Origin: Homarus americanus
Lineage: Eukaryota > Arthropoda > Malacostraca > Decapoda > Nephropidae
Length of the DNA: 64,000 nucleotides
Direction: 5' to 3'
Assembly (NCBI RefSeq): GCF_018991925.1
Contig: NW_024720773.1
Span: 3,217,758 to 3,281,757 of the forward strand
Part shown: positions 58,089 through 64,000 of the stretch, in pieces
Layout: each line of letters starts with the position of its first letter
Numbering within the stretch: position 1 is the first letter of the stretch
Translations under genes and position numbers: made by a program
Notes under the pieces: generated by a model
Seen by the model: only the letters and a program-made list of their open reading frames with translations
Told to the model about the DNA's origin: nothing
The model's database searches: none

Positions 58089-58916
58089 CAGTGGTCCCTC
58101 GGTTAACGAACACAATTCGTTCCAGAAAGTCGTTCGTTAACCGAAACCATTGTTTCAATGGGATTTTGGGTAATTGGTTCCAGCTCACCGAAAATTACAT
58201 ACAAACTAAAAATAAATGCAGTAAAGTACACTTACTTTGAGGTGTGCATGCAGAAGGCTCCTGGTTGATGATGATGATGATGGGAATTAGAATGGGGGTG
58301 GAGGAGAAGGGAGAAGAGAAGGCCTTGGGGTGGAAGAGAAGTCACCCCATGCCGCCATTTCACCCATAAAATTTAAGTTCACTTGGTGTAATTCAAGATT
58401 ATTTTCTTTAAATGAACACTGCACTGCATTATATATTGTCAATATGTAAAATAAACTTCAGAATGACCAATAATTGTACTGTAAAATGTAAAAATAGTTT
58501 ATGTTCAAGAGAGTCTCAAGCAAGAAGCTTCCTCCACAGAGCAAGGACACACACTGACGCCATTTTGGGTGTGTTGAGTGGCTGTTTGGCACGCTAAAAA
58601 CTAGTTCCCTGTACTTCAATTATGTTAAATAATTGTTAAAATGACTAAAAACTTTAATATAAGACTTGGAAAATTATTGAATAGTACAACCTTCTTGATA
58701 TTTACTCAAATGGTAACGAATTTAAGCCCTAAAACCGATTACTGTATTGGCGGACTAATACTACAGCTGGTGAGCAGCCAAAAACATGTTGGGAAAAATT
58801 CCTAAGGAATTCGTTAACCGAAATTTTTTCATTAACTGAAGCGAAGAATCTTATGGAAGGTAATTCGTTAACCGAAATTTTGTTAACCGAGGCGTTTGTT
58901 AACCGAGGGATCACTG
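58089..58916. mobile_element. 828-bp TIR element in LINE
   Basis: Flanked by TA (58087-58088, 58917-58918). Inverted ends: CAGTGGTCCCTCGGTTAACG at the left, complement of right CAGTGATCCCTCGGTTAACA. Further internal GTTAACCGAAATTT copies lie near the right end. The left half is shared with the fragment at 43315. No transposase. The ends are of pogo/Tigger style (CAGT...ACTG, TA target). The LINE endonuclease frame resumes exactly across the TA. Confidence 0.85.
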
Positions 58917-59050
58917 TATAGTATTACTCAGGGTGGGTTCGGTTATATGTTGACTCAGGAAACAGTCCTGAACTGTTTCAAGAAAGACCTCTGAATCTGA
59001 GTTACCCATAAGGTCGGTCCAATCTATTAGATTAAAGTTAAAATTGCCTA
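58917..59050 (-). pseudogene. CR1-like LINE F: endonuclease middle
   Basis: The - strand reads GNFNFNLIDWTDL and FLETVQDCFLSQHITEP, the central APE-endonuclease block (G-D-F-N-F in relatives; here G-N). It is bounded by TA-flanked insertions on both sides. Confidence 0.75.
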
Positions 59051-59111
59051 CAGTAAGATCTTGTATTTCATGAGTAATATTGACTGGGAAAAATTGCGCC
59101 AAATGCAAATA

Positions 59112-62074
59112 CAGTAAGTCCGCGCTTAATGTTGTTTCAGTACTACGTCGCTAAACTTTAAAGACCCGGCGATCCGATACTATGTCATTTTATGTCTTTT
59201 CTGGCCGTGCTACGCTCTCGGCTCGTCACAGTCTCAGTGACTCGCCACCCTCCTCCTCTGCTCCCACCCTCCTCCTCTGCTCCCACCCTCCTCCTCCGCT
59301 CCCACCCTCCTCCTCCGCTCCCACCCTCCTCCTCCGCTCCCACCCTCCTCCCCCTCCTCCTCTGCTCCCACCCTCCTCCTCTGCTCCCACCCTCCTCCTC
59401 CGCCTCCCACCCTCTCCTCCTCCCCACCCTCCTCCTCTGCTCCCACTCCTCCTCCTCCGCTCCCACCCTCCTCCTCTGCTCCCACCCTCCTCCTCCGCCT
59501 CCCACCTCCTCTCTGCTCCCACCTCCTCCTCTGCTCCCACCCTCCTCCTCTGCTCCCCACCCTCCTCCTCTGCTCCCACCCTCCTCCTCCGCTCCCACCC
59601 TCCTCCTCTGCTCCCACTCCTCCCACCCTCCTCCTCCGCTCCCACCCTCCTCCCTCTGCTCCCACCCTCCTCCTCTGCTCCCACCTCCTCCTCTGCTCCC
59701 ACCCTCCCTCCTCTCCTCCTCTGCTCCCACCCTCCTCCTCTGCTCCCACCCTCCTCTGCTCCCACCCTCCTCCTCTGCTCCCACCTCCTCCTCCGCTCCC
59801 ACCTCCTCCTCTGCTCCCCTCCTCTCTGCTCCCACCCTCCTCCTCTGCTCCTCCTCCCACCTCCTCCTCCGCTCCCACACCCTCCTCCTCCTCCGCTCCC
59901 CCCCCTCTCCTCCTCCCCTCCCACCCTCCTCCTCCGCTCCCACCCTCCTCCTCTGCTCCCACTCCTCCTCTGCTCCCACCCTCCCTCCTCCCTCCCCCCC
60001 TCCCTCCTGCTCCCACCTCCTCCTCCACCTCTCCCACCCTCCTCCTCTGCTCCCACCCCTCCTCATCTGCTCCCACCCTCCTCCTCTGCTCCCACCCTCC
60101 TCCTCCTGCTCCCACCCTCCTCCTGCTCCCACCCTCCTCCCCTCCTCCTCTGCTCCCACCCTCCTCCTCTGCTCTGCTCCCACCCTCCTCCTCTGCTCCC
60201 ACCTCCTCCCTCCTCCTGCTCCCCACTCTGCTCCCACCCTCCTCTCCTCCTCCTCCCTGCTCCCACCCTCCTCCTCTGCTCCCACCCTCCTCCCTCCCTC
60301 CTCTCCCACCCCTCCTCCTCCTGCCCCACCCTCCTCCTCCTGCTCCCACCTCCTCTCTCCCACCCTCCTCCTCTGCTCCCACCCCTCCTCCTCCTCCTCC
60401 CCCACCTCCTCCTCTGCTCCCACCCTCCTCCTCTGCTCCCACTCCCTCCTCCTCTGCTCCCACCCTCCTCCTCTGCTCCCACCCTCTCCTCTGCTCCTCT
60501 GCCCCCACCTCCTCCCTCTGCTCCCACCCTCCTCCTCTGCTCCCACCCCTCCTCCTCTGCTCCTCCTCCTCTGCTCCCACCCTCCTCCTCCTCTGCTCCC
60601 ACCCCTCCTCCTCGCTCCCACCCTCCTCCTCTGCTCCCCACCCTCCTCCTCTGCTCTCCCACCCTCCTCCTTCTGCTCCCACCCTCCCTCCTCTGCTCCC
60701 ACTCCGCTCCCACCTCCCTCCTCTGCTCCCACCTCCTCCTCCTCCCACCCTCCTCCACACCCTCCTCCTCCGGGCCCTACCCTCCTCCTCCTGGGCCCCA
60801 CCCTCCCCTCTGCTCCTCCTCCTCTGCTCCCCACCCTCCTCCATCTGCTCCCACCCTCCTCCCTCTCCCTCTCGCTCCTCCCTCCTCCTCCTCCCCTGCT
60901 CCCACCCTCCTCCTCTGCTCCCACCCTCCTCCTCTGCTCCCACCCTCCTCTTCTCTCCCACCCTCCTCCTCTGCTCCCACCTCCTCTGCTCCTCCCCTCC
61001 TCCTCCTCCTCCTCCCACCTCCTCCTGCTCCCACTCCTCCTCTGCTCCCACCCTCCTTCTGCTCCCACCCTCCCTCCTCTGCTCCCACCCTCCTCTCCGC
61101 TCCCACCCTCTCTTCTGCTGCTCCCACCCCTCCTCCTGCTCCCACCCTCCTCTCCCCCCACCCTCCTCTTCTGCTCCCACCCTCCTCCTTTCTGCTCCCA
61201 CCCCTCCTCCTTCTGCTCCCACCCTCCTCCTCTGCTCCCACCCTCCTTCCTTTCTGCTGCTCCCACCCTCCTCCTCTTCCTCACCCCTCCTCCCTTCTGC
61301 TCCCACCCTCCTCTGCTCCCATCCCTCCTCCTCCCGCTCCCTGCTCTCCACCTCCTCCCTCCTCTCTGCTCCCACCCTCCTCCTTCTGCTCCCACCTCCT
61401 CCTCCGCTCCACCCTCCTCCCTCTGCTGCTCCCACCCTCCTCCTCTCTCCTCCTCTCCCTCCTCCTCTCTTCCCCACCTCCTCCCCCCCACCCTCCTCCT
61501 TCTGCTCCCCACCCTCCTCCTCTGCTCCCACCCTCCTCCTCTGCTCCCACCCTCCTCCCACCCTCCCTCCTTTCTGCTCCCACCCTCCTCCTCTTCTCCC
61601 ACCCTCCTTCTGCTGCCCCCTCCTCCTCTGTCTCCTCCTCTGCTCCCCACCCTCCTCATCTGCTCCCACCTCCCTCCTTCTGCTCCCACCTCCTCCTGCC
61701 CCCTCATCTGCTCCCACCCTCCTCCTCCTCTGCTCCCACCCTCCCCTCTTCTGCCCTGCTCCCCACATCTCTCCTCACTCCTTTCTGCTGCTCCCACCCT
61801 CCTCCTCTGCTGCACTACCCACCACACACTCACTCTACCACCTCCGCCCATCGGTGAGTACCAATACAAACTTAGTAGTTGTATATGTATGCATTATTTT
61901 CTATAGATATGGCAAAAATTTTCTGTATATGTAATGTATTTCACGGGACAAAGGGAAGTTCAGGAACGTAACTCCCGTATTTTATCTTGTGGGGAAAATT
62001 GATCCGCTTAACGTTGTTTCGTATAACATAGCGTTTTGAGGAACGTAACCCCGACGTTAAGCGAGGACTTACTG
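59112..62074. mobile_element. 2963-bp TIR element carrying CT minisatellite
   Basis: Flanked by TA (59110-59111, 62075-62076). Left end CAGTAAGTCCGCGCTTAA, complement of right CAGTAAGTCCTCGCTTAA. Subterminal 60 bp at the left and about 200 bp at the right are unique; the remainder is the 19-bp minisatellite. No transposase seen. Confidence 0.75.
59240..61815. repeat. 19-bp CT-rich minisatellite
   Basis: About 135 units of TCCCACCCTCCTCCTCTGC, 19 bp, with 1-3 base indels. The + strand is almost entirely pyrimidine and lacks stops, so frames of nearly 900 codons exist on both strands; these are artefacts. The - strand is G-rich with GGGTGGGAG and GGAGGAGG blocks, favourable for G-quadruplex or triplex structure. 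Confidence 0.95.
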
Positions 62075-62109
62075 TACATAAACTAATGGTAAAAATAACA
62101 ATATAGACG

Positions 62110-62480
62110 GGCCACTCTACATCAACCTCTGATTTTCTCATTTATAACCTCCAAATGATACAAATTCTGCCTTTATTGACCTGATTGTGCTTTCCTGAAA
62201 ACCAGTAATCTTTCTTATCGTACTAGTTTTTAGGCCTTCCTCAAGTAACTTAATCACACGATGCTTATCTTGCATCGAGTACTTGGCAAACTAAACTCCC
62301 TTATGATAGTCCCGCTTCTCCTTTTCCTTATTTGGCCTCTTAGGTGGGTCTGTCCCACCCCGACCAGCACCAGTAGGACCCCCAGTAGAGGTAGAGGCCA
62401 CTATCTTGACTCAACAGGCGGTAGCACCACCCAAAAAACACACAATGGCAGCCCGGGCGGTCGCTAGGATGGTGCGGGGT
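62110..62480 (-). pseudogene. Tigger-like transposase N-terminus
   Basis: The - strand reads a Pro/Lys-rich start (PPKRPNKEKEKRDYHKG), a stop, then FAKYSMQDKHRVIKLLEEGL and KTSTIRKITGFQESTIRSIK (62290-62160), the first helix-turn-helix of a pogo/Tigger transposase. It lies inside the 59051-63697 element and reads in from its right end, as expected. The rest of the transposase is missing. Confidence 0.6.
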
Positions 62481-62835
62481 TAACTGTTATGAGGGCTGTG
62501 ACGCCATACAAGATGGTGGCCAGTTGTTTTGTCTCGTGTCCCGTGTAATTGCCAAAAGGCAACCCAATATTTATTTATTTTACTTATTATAAATATATTT
62601 ATTTACTGTATTCTTCACATATACTGATACAGTATAAAGGCGACACATTTCACCCGGGCAGTCATGAAACTGATTCAAGAGAAGTGTGTGGCTGCTGCCT
62701 GTCTGCCCTGATGTCACACTGGGGGAGGGAGAGTGTGGCTGGCCAGTTACAGCTCGCTACCTCAATACAGATGTACACTTCCCACACATACACACCCATG
62801 CTCTTCATTTTTCTTATTTTATCGCATATTGTATA

Positions 62836-63350
62836 CAGTGAGTTCTGCTATAACGCGTGTTTTGATAACGCGAATTTGCTCTAACGCGATTTATGAATTA
62901 GGAACGATATTTGTATAACGCGAACGCTTGTTTGCTATAACGCGATTTTTGCTTACTATTTCTCCAATTTTGTGGTACAGTATTAACTGTGAATATAGTA
63001 AAGAAGAATATCAACAAGAAGCGTTCTGGTGATAGAATTCCCGGTGATGATCGTAAAAGAAAGGATATAACACTTGAAGAGAAGCTCGATTTTATCAACC
63101 TCAAAATCACCCTTCTCCCCCATCAAGTAAAGTGTTACATTTACTGTATGATTTCATTATTAGATATGAATGTAACATTTATTTAGACTGTGCTATCCTT
63201 TGTGTTAGGCTAACTACTAAATTTTTTCGATTTCGAGTAATCTGCACCTAACCCTATTTTCTCCATAAGCCCTGTTATTTCTATTACGCGATTTTCTATA
63301 ACACGATATTTTACGAGAACACAATTATTGCGTTATAGCAGAACTACCTG
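62836..63350 (+). mobile_element. 515-bp pogo/Tigger-like MITE
   Basis: Flanked by TA (62834-62835, 63351-63352). Ends CAGTGAGTTCTGCTATAACG and complement of right CAGGTAGTTCTGCTATAACG. The + strand keeps KKRSGDRIPGDD then RKRKDITLEEKLDFINL (about 63010-63105), the same transposase start as in 43742-44278. It is the same family in the opposite orientation. The 62481-62835 flank shows no gene. Confidence 0.8.
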
Positions 63351-63697
63351 TACTACAAAACTATAAAATACAGTACTGTACTGTATTGTATACAGTACAT
63401 TTTGATATTAAAAAAATTACTAACTTTTGTGTTCGATTATTTGTTGACTTTTTGTTCAGTTTTTGCTCCTTATTCGCACCAGTCCAAAGATTGTTCGTCA
63501 TTATTCCAACCAAAAAACATACTTATGCTGCAACATAAAATATTACAGCATTCAGCTGGCTGGATCTCGCGTTCAGCTGACTGGATCTCGCGAAACTCAC
63601 AATACTTTATGCTAAATATAAGACTTGGTTACATTAGGTAGTGCTCGTGAAATTAAAGAACGCGAAATGAAATCGCGCGAAATATGAGATCTTACTG

Positions 63698-63955
63698 TAC
63701 AATACAGATTTTGCTATGTCTGGATGACCTGCGCATTTCATCCCAAATAAGTTGTTAATTTACCCTATCAGGATTAGGAGGTCTATATATTACTCCTGTG
63801 ATTAATTTTTCCCTTCCGTAGGTTAATCCCATCCAAATTGTTTCTGTATTCAGTTCAGTTTTTATTTCATTATTTATTTCACCTTCAAATTATCCAACAT
63901 TGATTGTTACCCCGTCTTCTTTCCTAATCTGCCTATCAGTATGGAATAATTTATA
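63698..63955 (-). pseudogene. CR1-like LINE F: endonuclease start
   Basis: The - strand reads IWMGLTYGREKLITGVIYRP then PPNPDR and RRSSRHSKI, the N-terminal half of an APE-type endonuclease (VIYRPP block). It ends at the TA where the 4.65-kb element inserted; the continuation is at 59050. Confidence 0.7.
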
Positions 63956-63959
63956 ACTA

Positions 63960-64000
63960 CAGTAGAACCTTTCTAAGGCGGACTAAATGGGGGTGAAGGG
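63960..64000 (+). mobile_element. Left end of another TIR element
   Basis: After TA (63958-63959) the sequence starts CAGTAGAACCTTTCTAAGGC, a pogo/Tigger-like end. It runs off the window. Confidence 0.5.

Larger units (their letters stand above)
59051..63697 (-). mobile_element. 4.65-kb Tigger-like element with nested insertions
   Basis: Ends are inverted (left CAGTAAGATCTTGTATTTC; complement of right CAGTAAGATCTCATATTTC), flanked by TA at 59049-59050 and 63698-63699. It carries a transposase N-terminus on the - strand (62110-62480). Inside are a 2963-bp element (59112-62074) and a 515-bp MITE (62836-63350), so its own length is roughly 1.2 kb. The LINE F endonuclease lies on both outer sides and its frame joins across the TA. 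Confidence 0.75.

Noticed and set aside
59182..61906. Frames of 844-904 codons on both strands (Ser/Pro/Leu or Gly/Arg/Glu rich)
   Set aside because: All lie in the 19-bp CT-rich minisatellite; several frames are open at once, which is expected of stop-poor repeat and not of a gene.

Overview
This is a nuclear eukaryotic window, most likely from an arthropod and probably a decapod crustacean. Three things point that way. TTAGG-type (CCTAA) runs recur, which is the arthropod telomere motif. The load of micro- and minisatellites is extreme, with roughly half the window in tandem arrays. The LINE families (CR1/Jockey-like) and TA-flanked pogo/Tigger-like elements are of the kind common in decapod genomes. 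No prokaryotic gene organisation is present, and nearly all long open frames are by-products of tandem repeats.

Layout. 1-3949 is a 42-bp minisatellite that turns out to be the expanded 3' end of a LINE ORF2 (remnant at 3948-4112). 4290-6740 is a decayed LINE (ORF1 and endonuclease) with a CR1 3' end nested in it. 6765-25796 is a 19-kb GT-rich minisatellite with two different higher-order repeat organisations. 25935-28705 holds 16-, 45- and 23-bp minisatellites. 28890-33335 holds a tRNA-derived SINE, a second copy of the 42-bp-repeat LINE and two CR1 3' ends. 35019-35212 is the only convincing host exon: the N-terminus of an OXSR1/STK39 (fray)-type Ste20 kinase on the + strand. No later kinase exon was found, so everything downstream to 64000 is probably its first coding intron. 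36.5-47.9 kb holds LINE remnants, a foldback MITE, a complete but broken hAT insertion inside a 19-bp minisatellite, pogo-like MITEs and a piggyBac-like MITE. 48172-53310 is a decayed Ty3/gypsy element on the - strand. 54.2-56.4 kb has two adjacent 24-bp arrays next to a Tigger transposase remnant. 57.4-64 kb is a deep nest: a CR1-like LINE is split by an 828-bp TIR element and by a 4.65-kb Tigger-like element, which itself contains a 2.96-kb TIR element loaded with a CT-rich minisatellite and a 515-bp MITE.

The most unusual observations are these. (1) A LINE family has its last 14 ORF2 codons present once, six times, or about 90 times at three loci. (2) A 5-bp insertion in the catalytic motif of the gypsy reverse transcriptase has exactly the form of a TA-element excision footprint. 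(3) Nested insertions can be resolved to exact TA or 8-bp target duplications, with host frames rejoining at the duplication. (4) The GT array has ~2-kb and ~2.8-kb higher-order repeats.

All family calls are from reading motifs by eye; no database search was run.
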